Source: Melanocharis versteri
Taxonomy: Eukaryota > Chordata > Aves > Passeriformes > Melanocharitidae
Direction: 5' to 3'
Assembly (NCBI GenBank): GCA_013397845.1
Contig: VZTG01004282.1
Coordinates: 186,001-250,000 of the forward strand
DNA length: 64,000 nucleotides
Part shown: positions 55,690 to 64,000 of the stretch, piece by piece
Position numbering within the stretch: the stretch's first letter is position 1
Layout of the letters: each line of letters starts with the position of its first letter
Notes under the pieces: generated by a model
Databases searched by the model: none
Seen by the model: the letters and a program-made list of their open reading frames with translations, nothing else
Told to the model about the DNA's origin: nothing
Made by a program: the position numbers and the translations under genes

Positions 55690-56773
55690 TGAAGCCTTGT
55701 CACGTCTCTCAGGCAACCTAATTCACCAGGGCCAAAGTCTCACACCACTGATGGGAAAGGTGGATTGAGGAGGATTGAAAACTGGCTGAACAGCTGGGCC
55801 TGGAGGTGCTGATCAGTGGCACAAAGTTGAGATGGAGGCCAGTAAGTAGAGGTGCACCACAGGGGGCAATAGTGGGGTCTAGTCCTGTCTAATGTCTTCA
55901 TCAGTGATCTGGATGATGAACAAAACTGGGAGAAGCGACTGATGTGCCACAGGGTCATGCTGTCATTGAGAGAGACCATGACAGGCTGCAGAACTGGGCT
56001 GACAGGAACCTCATGGAGTTCAGCAAGAAGTCTGAAATCCTGCCCCAGGGGGAGAACACGTAGGAAAATATACTGGGACCCACCTAGCCGGAAAGCAGCT
56101 TGGCAGAAAAGGACCTGGGGGTCCTGGCAGGGACCGAGTTGAGCCGATGATGTTCCATTGCTGCACAGAGGGCTAACAGTACCCTGAGCTGCCCTGGGCA
56201 AAGTACTGCCGGAAGCTTTAGGGAGGTGATCTTTCCCCTGTATTCAGCACTGGTGAGGCCACACCTGATTTCTGTGTCCAGTTCTGGGCTCCTCAACACA
56301 GGAGAGACAGGGACGTACTGGAGACTGTGCGGCAGAAGGCCACAGAGGTAATTAAAGTACTGCAGCATCTCCTGTGAGGAAAGGCTGAGAGAGCTGGAAC
56401 TACCTAGCACAGAGAAGAGAAGGCTTGGAAGGGCTTAATGGATATAAATACCAGAGGGAAGGGTGCAAAGGGGATGGAGAAAGACTCTTCAGTGGTATCC
56501 TGTGACAGGGCCAGGGGCAATGAGCACAAACTGAAATAGAAGGTTCTGCTTGAACATCAGGAAACACGCCTTACTGTGAGGGTGACCAAGCATGGGCACA
56601 GGTTGCCTGGAGAGGCTGTGGAGTGTCCTTTCTTGGAGATAATCAAAGCCACCTGGACACAGCTCTGGGCGGCTGTTTCAAGGTGGCCCTCCCTACTATG
56701 CAGTGGGGTTGGACAAGGTGACCCACAGATGACTTTTCTAAAGTCAGCCATTCTGTGATACTGTGATTCCATG
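55690..56773 (+). mobile_element. CR1 LINE, 3' part (degenerate reverse transcriptase end and 3' UTR)
   Basis: About 1.1 kb matching the 3' third of avian CR1. In order it has the end of the reverse transcriptase reading frame, the segment rich in GAGGCCACACCTG and CCAGTTCTGGGCTCCTCA, the segment with AGGAAAGGCTGAGAGAGCT, the 3' UTR, and the diagnostic 3' end made of three imperfect 8-bp units: ATTCTGTG (56750), ATACTGTG (56758) and ATTCCATG (56766). It is 5'-truncated, as is usual for CR1, and has many frame breaks, so it is dead. Around 55905-55930 the stretch that normally encodes the FADD catalytic motif is missing. The chance frames in both directions across it are CR1 shadows. The left boundary is approximate. 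Confidence 0.93.
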
Positions 56774-59329
56774 AAAGACTTGTTCACTTCAGTGGGGTTG
56801 AGATGTCACCTGCTGTGCAGTAGCCCATGGAATTCAGCTCACTTTCTTGTGCTGTAAGAACTATTTGCGGCCACTACTGCAAATGCAGGACAATGTGTTA
56901 CTGTGTCTCAGGCATGAAAGAGAGAGAATAGATCTGCACTGAGTTCAGTGAGAAGTTATCCGTGCAATTTTTGCCTCTTGCGTGAGGGTGCTGTAAAAGG
57001 GCCAGCCATGATGGGCCACAGGCCTGCAAGGAACTGGCACCAGCAATCCCACTTTCTGAGGGAACAGCTAGGCAGGTGTGTGTCAGTCTGTACCCAAAAG
57101 GTGAAAGGCTCCTTTGTCATATTACCTGTAGCCAAACTACCTGATTGTATTCTTAAACTCCTTTCCCAAACATAAAAACCAAATACAAATTTCCTCACAC
57201 ATACCACAAGTCACCCAAAACTTACTAACTGCAAACATTCCATATTGCACTGAGCATAAATAATCATGTGGGCACATTTCTGATCCTCCGTATGCCCACA
57301 AAGAAAGTTCACACAGTCACCAAGAGAGGAAGGGCTTGAGTAAGCCTATAGAGAAGCTAGGGAGAGGTACAGCAGGCTTCAAAGGATTTCCTTTTTGTCC
57401 TGCTTGGTAAATGGAATACGGAATGTGAGTGACAATGAAGAAGGAAGAAAGAAGATAATAAATCCTGTTTGCTATTTGAGGTTTTAAGTTGTTATTTGAA
57501 ATACTAACCTGAAGTTGACTGAACTGGGTTATATATTATATTTAGGAATATGTAGAGCTTGACTGCAGAAATGTTATACATTCTACAGTATTTGCAATTC
57601 TGAAATAGAAGAGATGTAACCTAAGAAAACTGAGTAATGACTACACAAAATTTATAAATAATATTCTAAGTCCTTCACTGGGATAACTATATGTCACCCA
57701 GGTGAAAAATAATTTCAATCTATAGCCAGTGGAAGTTCACCTCAATGTTTCATACCAAAGAAAGGAAAAAGGGAATTAAAAGATTTACAGGTTAGAAACT
57801 GTACTGTGCATTTACAGTAAAGAGTAAAATACTATCTTTCTAAATAAATTTGCTGTGATTCAAAAGATGCCCTCAAGAAACACTTAGAGTATGTTTTTGG
57901 GACACCAAACCTTCATTCTTTAATTGTTCCAGGCCAAAGTCAGGAAAACAAATGATCATCCACACAACAGAACCAAATAACACCTGCTTCAAGTCACGGA
58001 GAAGAAACAAATCATGCTCAGACCAATTTTTTAATGTGTGTGAGAGAAAAAGCCTTTCTTTTCCCCATGAACCTCTTCAATTTGCAAATCCTAGCATCCA
58101 AACACATCTCATGCCACACGACTGAAGCAAATCATCCAATCTTTTTAGTCTCTTCCCATTCTTCTTCTTTATCATGTAATCTTCCCAACTGAAACATTTT
58201 TATTTATAGTGTTTTCCGTATTCACAGATTCTAGGAGAGGCACAACTCAAGACTGCTTCTTTCCCCAAAACTTTGAGCCTCCTCACAATACCATGTAAGC
58301 TAAGGAGAAATACTTATTAACTAAAGAAAAAAAAAACACCACCAAATTCTAACTATGCTGAAGTCCTTCTATTACTCTCAAATCTGCAGCTAGTTCCTCA
58401 ACTCTAAAAATGACAATAGAGATTCAGATATATTAAAGCCAAAAGGGACCTTTACTGTTCTGCAGCCTGATCACTGCCCCAACATGGATGGTAGAAACCT
58501 GCTCTGAAACCCCTGCAGGAAAAACATTTCTATATGTTGAGCTAGTCTGTCTAGCTAGAATCTATCCAGCCAAAGTCATCTCACCTTAAATTAAAGATTG
58601 CAAATGCTGGACACATCATAGATGCTATACTCTGCTATATAGAATATTTTTTTTATCCAGTTACTCTTTTGTAAATATGTACACTGTGAATGTAAATATA
58701 AGATTGGATCCAGCATTCCTAAGCATTTAATCAGCTAATTTTCCTCTACATTCTCCTTAAAAGACTTTGAGGATCTTTAGGATCTTCTGCCAAATCCTCA
58801 AATCTGTACAACATATTCCAGAAATATTCCTACAAGATGCCTGCTTTGCAAAATAAAACTCCAAGAACTATTGGACATATTCAGATTATTCAGAGAAAGA
58901 AAGAGCTGATGCAAAGGATTTAGGAACTATGCCTCATTTCCTATTCTAAATAAATTCAGTAGCAAAAGTTGCTATTCAATTACATTTACTGTTGAATGTG
59001 ATCCTTCGAACTACTTAAAATTCCATTTTCTAAATTATCATGCTACTGTTCTCACAATTTAGGCTGGTGTCTAGTGAGATTTGGGCCCCAACAGAATGTG
59101 TCCTGTTTACAAGAAAGCTTAATTAGCACTAGCATCTCTACACATTTAACAGAAGGGATCATATTCCTCTTACATGGACAGTATTTTGTTGGTAGAAGTG
59201 TCTAAAAATTGTGTTACATTTTTGCTGACGCTTTCTTCTTAAGCTGCTTTGGCAGACTTTGCAATATCCTACCTGATAAAATTTACTTTGGACAATATTA
59301 ATCAGTCAGCTTGATGTCCTAACATTTAC
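56774..59329. other. Upstream region of AHSG
   Basis: A/T-rich unique sequence between the CR1 copy and the AHSG promoter, containing only the old CR1-like fragment near 58.4 kb. No coding frame above 85 codons and no exon of an upstream gene were recognised. Confidence 0.65.
58417..58530 (-). mobile_element. Old CR1-like fragment
   Basis: The stretch ATTCAGATATATTAAAGCC, then AAAAGGGACC, then a CTGATC word and a GAAACC word, resembles the reverse complement of an older CR1 subfamily 3' end (a form common in turtles and crocodilians). It is heavily diverged and neither edge is clear. It lies about 1 kb upstream of the AHSG promoter. Confidence 0.45.
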
Positions 59330-59503
59330 TTTTCTCTGTTGTTTGCAATGCTTCTTGGAACTGGGACAAATATCAGGCATGAGCTCATGTAAATCTGAGG
59401 TATGTACTATATAAATGAGGCCCCAGTTCTCTCTACCTAGCTACCATCTGAGCTGTATTCTTAGATCTTTATTTCTAAAAGCTATCAGTTTTCCTCAGGT
59501 GCC
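59330..59503 (+). promoter_or_regulatory. AHSG: AHSG core promoter and 5' leader
   Basis: A clear TATA box, TATATAAA, lies at 59408-59415. Transcription would then start about 59436-59445, giving a leader of roughly 60-70 nt before the ATG at 59504. Upstream, TGTTTGC at 59340-59346 fits the FOXA (HNF3) consensus and overlaps TTTGCAAT at 59342-59349, which resembles a C/EBP half-site. A second TTTGCAAT lies at 59258-59265. FOXA and C/EBP are standard liver regulators, which suits the known liver expression of AHSG. The TATA box is seen directly; use of the other sites is inferred. The pyrimidine-rich stretch and CAG ending at 59498 looks like a splice acceptor, so a leader spliced from further upstream cannot be excluded. 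Confidence 0.7.
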
Positions 59504-59707
59504 ATGAAGGCACTAGTAGCTTTAATACTGCTTGTTCAGCTTCCAGTTCACAAAGCTGTACCAGCAGCTCCCCCTCCTCCCTTGGGCTGTGATGACCCAG
59601 AATCTGAAGCAGCAGCTGAAGTTGCTGTGAATTATATTAATGGCCACAGTCATCATGGATACAAGTTTGCCTTAAACAGAATCGAGGATATCCGCGTGGT
59701 ACCCCAG
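59504..59707 (+). CDS. AHSG: AHSG coding exon 1 (signal peptide and start of cystatin domain 1)
   Basis: Codes for residues 1-68. The start codon at 59504 sits in a fair Kozak context (G at -3) and is followed at once by a typical signal peptide core (LVALILLVQL) with likely cleavage after residue 18. A short alanine/proline-rich segment (PAAPPPPLG) leads into the conserved CDDPE motif, whose cysteine (residue 29) pairs with the C-terminal cysteine in known fetuins. The block VAVNYINGHSHHGYKFALNR is the first cystatin helix and strand. The exon ends in CAG followed by the donor GTAAGT, phase 0. The frame stays open by chance into intron 1 up to 59830; family alignment shows that part is not coding. 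Confidence 0.95.
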
Positions 59708-62700
59708 GTAAGTGACGAGCTCGCAGGCAGAACACTGTGCTCACCCGGGGATGCTTGGAAATCACCAGTGCAAGGGCCTGCAAGGGCTGTATCCTCACAC
59801 GGGGAAATCAGCACGGCTCTGTTGATTTAAATGGGGCAAGGACACCTGGTAGCAGTGGAGAATCCAGGTCACAGGAATGTGTCTCTCAAAGAGCAGAACA
59901 GAGGGAAATGTTCAGACTTTTTGTACAATGCTAGAAAGGGCTTGGTTTACAAACGCAGCATGTTTGCTAGGGCAGATCGTTCCAGGTGCTGATTTGTGAG
60001 CCCAGTAGCTAATCCGAAGAAAAACTGAGGAAAATCTTTGAGATGCAGGTAATTCTTTATTGGCTAAATACATACCTATCAAAACTCCATGCTATTAGTG
60101 ATTTTGTAGTAGGCATTAATTTTACCTAATGTCTCATCGAGCTGCCAAGGGGTCTAAATGGAAATAACAGTGGCTTATTTTCCCTAAGATCTATCACCAT
60201 CATTGTAGGCATCTAGAAAGGCCATAGTAATGGTCATGATGACAATGCATGTGCCAATTCAGAACCTTTGGTTCTCTTAAAACATGGAAAACAGTCCCAA
60301 ACAATGACAGGAGTGAAACTCCATGGCTGTTTTCTACTTGTTAAGAGAGAGAAGATACCAAAGTCATTTAGAAAAGACTACAACAGACATAAATGAGATT
60401 AGAAGTGTGTCCAGAGTTACCCACAGAAAAACACTGGTGACACTGCTTTGCTCAAATGAATGCTTTTACACTAAAATGATTTAATTGGTTTAAATGGAAT
60501 CACTCATGACTCAAACATCAGAATCAATCTTGGACCTAGGGAACCCAAGGAACTGTGTCTTATGTTACAGATGGAAAGGAACTGGTGCAGTTCAGTGTAA
60601 TTCCAGTAGACTAAACGAGACAGGTCAATGTTCACTGGTGTTTGTTTGGTATCTGGTTATAGAAACATGAAGTTTTTTCATCAGAAAGAAAGCTGTTGAT
60701 CTTTTAAAACTACCCAATAAAATAAAATTAAGCTAACTTAAGGGAACTGACTCACTATATCCAAGCTGAACTTTCCAAAATTTATGAGCCTGTTCCTTAT
60801 TAGTTGGAATAAAATCAGTGCGATTATCTTGACTTACTCCAGATCTGGAGTCCTGGTTTTTTATGAAATTAAAGTAAGGACCTTTTCAGTCACTCCGGTG
60901 TATACCTGGAGCTACCCACGATAGTCAGCAACAGAGACCCCAGTGCAGCTCTAGGGGAGAAATCTGGTGATGTTTTGTGAAGAAATTACGTCAATTCCAA
61001 TGGTTTATTTTTTTTCTTTCAGGGGCCAAATAATGCCATCATATTTCTTGAACTTGACTTACTGGAGACCAAGTGCCCTATTCTCAGCCCTACACCTCTT
61101 GAAAATTGCACAGTGAGGAGCTTTGCAGAACATGTGAGTACCTGAACACTACCAGCTGGGTCCAAAGGTGCATGTTCAATATGTTGGTGCCAGAGGCCAG
61201 GCTATGACCAGATTCCCAAGCCAATGTTCTATCCCTGTAACAGCCTATAACCACTCAATCACCTGTAACCTCCTTGCTGACTTCTCTGCCTTCGTGTCAT
61301 GAAGGACTTCACTCCTGGATTTCTTTCATGTCCTGTTATCTGAAGAGGACAGATCTCTGCCAACATAACATCTCACATGCAGTCCATGAATGCCATGGGG
61401 CCTTCTTTAGGGGCTCCAGATTCAGTCCCTTTGCTCAGCCCAGATGTCACTGCCTCATTGCAAACCACAGACGGCAGGTTGTGAATCTGTGCAAAAATGC
61501 CCTTCCCTTGGCTACATGTGGATTGTTACCGGGTGCAATTCCACCAAGCCATCTCTTCCTAGTTAAGACTGCAGATGAGCTATTCCCTTCAGATAGGGCT
61601 CTGCCTTTGAAGTAATGCTCAGCTGGAATTTACTGGCCTCAGAAATCTTGTTCTTGTGCAAGTGTGATCCAGCTGTGAGACGCTTTCCCTGACCCAAGCA
61701 GTGGAAATGTTGTCTGAGCCTGCTGTTTCTAGAATGGGGCCCAATTCACAGAGCTCACTAAATATGAATCATGATCTACCCCAGTATTCATCAGGGCTCA
61801 GATTCTATTTTCTATCTGGGGGGAGGTAACTCTAACTGTTCCATCTTCCCAGTGACTCCAGCTTTGCCTTTAACATCTCCTCCCTGCTGGATCATGTTCC
61901 TCACACAAGGCAGCACACTCTGCTGTTACCATGGCCACTGACCAGCTGAGATTAGTGAGAATGTTATCAAACAGCTCTGTGGAAGGTCTTAATTCATAAG
62001 TATTCATATTCTTTGCTCTGTGTGAGAGATGAATCTGTACTAAATGTCCACAGTCTTGCTACCCTGGTACTTTTGATACTTTTGAGATCCAGATTTGGAT
62101 CCAGATTTTGTAGCTCTGATCTGCCTTTTACAAAATCACAGACATCAGGCCACGCCTAGCAGTGCCTTTGCCATCAGACCAATGTTGCCAGGAATGGTCA
62201 GGCAGGATCTGTTCTTTTGAATTTCAGGGCCCTTTATCAGAAAATCAAATTGATCTGAACAATGTAACCCTTTGATTTTTGTCTCTCTCTAGGCAGTTGA
62301 GGGTGACTGTGATGTTAAACTGCAGAAGGTGAATGGGACATTATCTGTACTCGCTAGCAAATGCCACTCACATGCAGGTAAAGGCTTTGTTCTGTAGGTT
62401 TGAATCTAGAGGCTGGAGTATTTTTATAGCAGTGGTTACAGTTCAGTAGCTTTTCTGATTCTAAACTGCTGGGTATAAATATGGCATAAAGGACAACAGT
62501 TAATGGGTTTTCTAAATCCAGCCCCCTTTTCTGGTTTCATTCCCTTACAAATCCACTGTTTCTTTTTGCTCCTCTTTACTGTGACAATTAAGATGCTGTA
62601 AGACTAACTGGGGAGAAAGTCCCAGATTTGAGTCTTTTCAGTCAGCAGTTTAACCTTAAGAATTTGATTCTTTGTTGGTCTGAGTTTACTTGTGCTTGTT

Positions 62701-63780
62701 GGTCATCAGAGTCCCATTGGCAGATGCAGCTTCTTCACTAAATCCAGCATTTTCAATACTGCCATGGGAAAGCAGAATGTCTATTCTGCATGCACAGTGT
62801 GAGATCTCTTTGCTCTGTACAAGATGTCTTCAGTACTACTGTCAAAACTGATGACTGAAATAACACACACAAACATAACTCCAATAAGTTAAAATACCTT
62901 CATTTTTCTAACATTCCTTGTGTGAGCTGAAGCACCTTTTCACTGGTGTCATAGAGAGGTTGCCAGAAAGAAAAATTACTAAAAACTGAGTAAGAACATA
63001 TAAAATGTGCTACTGAAGTCCACAGCACTTTTCCTTGCAGAAAGATTTGAATGGCCAAGTCGCGTGACACACTGCCATCTATAGCCGGCACTGGAAAAAT
63101 TCCTGCCACTGTAATTTAGGACAGACTGTTAAACCGTGTTTAATGTTACTGAATAGGTCTAGAATGCCTTTCTAAACAATTTACAATCTGATCAAAACGT
63201 GATCTGTTCCTCCTGCAGACTCCAGTGAAGACATTCTCAAAGTCTGCGCTGACTGTCCACTGCTGGCAAGTCTGAACAACACAGAGGTGTTAGAAACGGT
63301 GTCAGCTGCACTCAATGACTACAACAGCAAAACCACTGATTCTTACCTCAGACTCCTCGAGATCGGAAGAGCCAAAATACAGGTAATTTCTACAACTATG
63401 CCTAGCTTTTCATGCAAATATAATATTTCATCTACAGTAATTGTGCACTGCTACCTAGTTATGTTTGCAAACAGACACAATTTGCTTGCTCTAATTCGCC
63501 CTCCTGATTTGCTCTTAATTTCCCAACTATTATGTGTCATTTTAGCCACAGGATTCTCTTTCACTTCAGTGGGAGATGAAGCCACAACATTTGCCTTTTA
63601 TCTTTTCTCAGCAGCTCTGCAGTTTCCGAACGCAAAGTCAGTTAAACAATTTTCCTGTTTTATCAGTATCACCCAGGGCACATTGTTGTTGCTGAGTTTG
63701 CTGTGGGTGCCACGAACTGCTCTGCAGAAGAAGCTAAAGCCAATGTGGGGGCTTGTCAGCTGCTGCCCGAGGATCAGTCT
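59504..63780 (+). CDS. AHSG: Fetuin-A / alpha-2-HS-glycoprotein, 5' part (5 exons, gene runs off the window)
   Basis: Secreted, mainly liver-made plasma glycoprotein of the cystatin superfamily. Fetuin-A is known to bind calcium phosphate and prevent ectopic calcification, and to interact with insulin and TGF-beta/BMP signalling. Five exons (59504-59707, 61023-61133, 62293-62377, 63219-63382, 63667-63780) join in frame to 226 codons, with intron phases 0, 0, 1, 0 and 0 after exons 1 to 5. Residues 1-18 are a hydrophobic signal peptide. Cystatin domain 1 covers about 29-133 and domain 2 starts about 134. Cysteines at 29, 86, 97, 111, 129, 143, 146, 206 and 218 match the fetuin-A pattern. Diagnostic blocks are GCDDPE, LLETKC, AVEGDCD, the VCADCPLLASLNNT stretch and EFAVGATNCS. 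N-glycosylation sequons lie at N96, N119, N153 and N205. These blocks match AHSG better than FETUB or HRG. Domain 2 is incomplete because the last exons lie past 64000. No frameshift or premature stop is seen. Confidence 0.95.
59708..61022 (+). other. AHSG: AHSG intron 1
   Basis: GT...AG intron of 1315 bp between phase-0 codons. It is unique, A/T-rich sequence with a long T-rich tract (TTTATTTTTTTTCTTTC) next to the acceptor. I see no repeat family or internal gene in it. Confidence 0.85.
61023..61133 (+). CDS. AHSG: AHSG coding exon 2
   Basis: Codes for residues 69-105. It is preceded by a strong polypyrimidine tract and AG, and followed by GTGAGT; both junctions are phase 0. It carries the LELDLLETKC strand with alternating acidic residues. 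In mammalian fetuin-A the matching acidic strand of cystatin domain 1 is the main calcium-phosphate binding surface. It also has cysteines 86 and 97, and the sequon N96-C-T overlaps the second of these. The exon is too short to show up as an open frame of its own and was found by homology with the fetuin-A fold. Confidence 0.93.
61134..62292 (+). other. AHSG: AHSG intron 2
   Basis: GT...AG intron of 1159 bp. A chance 113-codon frame (61274-61615) has no family resemblance. A short imperfect duplication of ACTTTTGA and CCAGATTT units lies near 62068-62110. Otherwise it is unique sequence. Confidence 0.85.
62293..62377 (+). CDS. AHSG: AHSG coding exon 3
   Basis: Codes for residues 106-133 plus the first base of codon 134. 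The acceptor is TCTCTCTCTAG and the donor is GCAG|GTAAAG. The peptide begins AVEGDCDVKLQKVNGTLSV, almost the same at its start as the mammalian AHSG block, and carries cysteines 111 and 129 and the sequon N119-G-T. It closes cystatin domain 1. I chose the donor so that the leftover G joins AC of exon 4 to make Asp134, which restores the conserved D-S-x-E-D motif of fetuin-A. Confidence 0.93.
62378..63218 (+). other. AHSG: AHSG intron 3
   Basis: GT...AG intron of 841 bp and the only phase-1 intron in the visible part of the gene. Nothing recognisable beyond unique sequence. Confidence 0.85.
63219..63382 (+). CDS. AHSG: AHSG coding exon 4
   Basis: Codes for the rest of codon 134 through residue 188, after the acceptor TCCTCCTGCAG and before the donor GTAATT. 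It opens cystatin domain 2 with DSSEDILKVCADCPLLASLN. The C-x-x-C pair (143 and 146) is a fetuin-A hallmark, and the sequon N153-N-T sits where mammalian AHSG also has an N-glycan. The remainder (ALNDYNS...LEIGRAKIQ) is the domain 2 helix. Only 284 bp of intron separate it from exon 5. Confidence 0.94.
63383..63666 (+). other. AHSG: AHSG intron 4, free of stop codons in the exon 4 frame
   Basis: Short GT...AG intron of 284 bp. Reading on from exon 4, the frame stays open through the whole intron and then runs through exon 5 in a different frame to a stop at 63782-63784. The 284-bp length is not a multiple of three, so retention would shift the frame. The predicted extra peptide is hydrophobic and cysteine-poor. 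I take normal splicing as the main outcome because exon 5 is clearly conserved in its own frame. Confidence 0.85.
63667..63780 (+). CDS. AHSG: AHSG coding exon 5 (last exon in the window)
   Basis: Codes for residues 189-226. The acceptor is TGTTTTATCAG and the donor is GTGAGT; both ends are phase 0. The peptide runs from YHPGHIVVAEFAVGATNCS to ACQLLPEDQS, with cysteines 206 and 218 and the sequon N205-C-S, matching the central strands of cystatin domain 2. The last three conserved cysteines and the proline-rich C-terminal tail of fetuin-A must lie in exons beyond 64000. Confidence 0.92.
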
Positions 63781-64000
63781 GTGAGTATGGCAGCACATCA
63801 GCCCCAATCTCCCCAGCTCTGAGGTAGAAAAGCAGCATCATGCAGGGATGTGCTTGCACTGGAGCAGGAATAGACCCCTGTGGGGATCAAAGTGCAAGAG
63901 ATGTTTACCATCGTGATACGTTTTTCAATCTATCATTCCTAGAGCTATATCACACCTTTCTCTTTTCTCTGAGGTCTCTGGACTGAATTCTAATGGATTT
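63781..64000 (+). other. AHSG: AHSG intron 5, start only
   Basis: Begins with the donor GTGAGT and has no acceptor within the window. The next exon should begin with the conserved block holding the tenth fetuin cysteine. Nothing of that kind is visible up to 64000. Confidence 0.8.

Noticed and set aside
55740..56787. Frames of 60-153 codons on both strands
   Set aside because: They are antisense or shifted readings of the degenerate CR1 copy.
59708..59830. Extension of AHSG exon 1 frame into intron 1 (108-codon frame)
   Set aside because: The conserved fetuin sequence stops at the CAG|GTAAGT donor and resumes in exon 2 at 61023.
61274..61615. 113-codon frame in AHSG intron 2
   Set aside because: No similarity to fetuins or any other family; no splice signals fit it into the gene.
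1..64000. CRISPR array, bacterial operon, tRNA/rRNA gene or endogenous retrovirus
   Set aside because: No spaced identical repeats, no dense coding on one strand, no RNA gene signatures, and no paired LTRs or gag/pol motifs were recognised.

Overview
This is vertebrate nuclear DNA, most probably from a bird. Three observations support that: a CR1 LINE with the sauropsid-type 8-bp 3' end (ATTCTGTG-like units), few interspersed repeats overall with no Alu- or L1-like sequence, and decayed MIR/CORE-type SINE relics of the kind kept in amniote intergenic DNA. Genes are intron-bearing, so most open frames here are chance. I cannot name the species.

The only gene I can identify is at the right edge. 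From 59504 to the end lie the first five coding exons of a fetuin-A (alpha-2-HS-glycoprotein, AHSG) orthologue on the + strand: 59504-59707, 61023-61133, 62293-62377, 63219-63382 and 63667-63780. All have GT/AG introns and join into one open frame of 226 codons. The frame contains a signal peptide, the first cystatin-like domain and most of the second. Nine of the family's twelve conserved cysteines fall in the visible part. A TATA box at 59408 and FOXA- and C/EBP-like words just upstream fit a liver-type promoter. The remaining exons lie beyond the window. In mammals AHSG is followed by FETUB, HRG and KNG1; these would be expected next.

The other 59 kb (1 to about 59.3 kb) contains no protein-coding gene that I can recognise. 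It holds a 1.1-kb CR1 copy (55690-56773), a short CR1 tail (21702-21918), an older CR1-like remnant (58417-58530), four MIR-like SINE relics (5.6, 8.2, 35.8 and 45.8 kb), several microsatellites, A/C-rich and T-rich tracts, three small tandem duplications, a purine-rich G-quadruplex motif and one compact CpG-rich patch (41925-42120) that could be a promoter. Two unique A/T-rich blocks (48.1-48.3 and 52.1-52.5 kb) look like possible conserved non-coding elements, but this needs an alignment.

I found no bacterial-type system, CRISPR array, tRNA or rRNA gene. The points most worth a second look are the empty 59 kb where mammals have DNAJB11 next to AHSG, the stop-free retained reading frame through AHSG intron 4, the CpG-rich patch, and a few exon-like open frames bounded by good splice signals.
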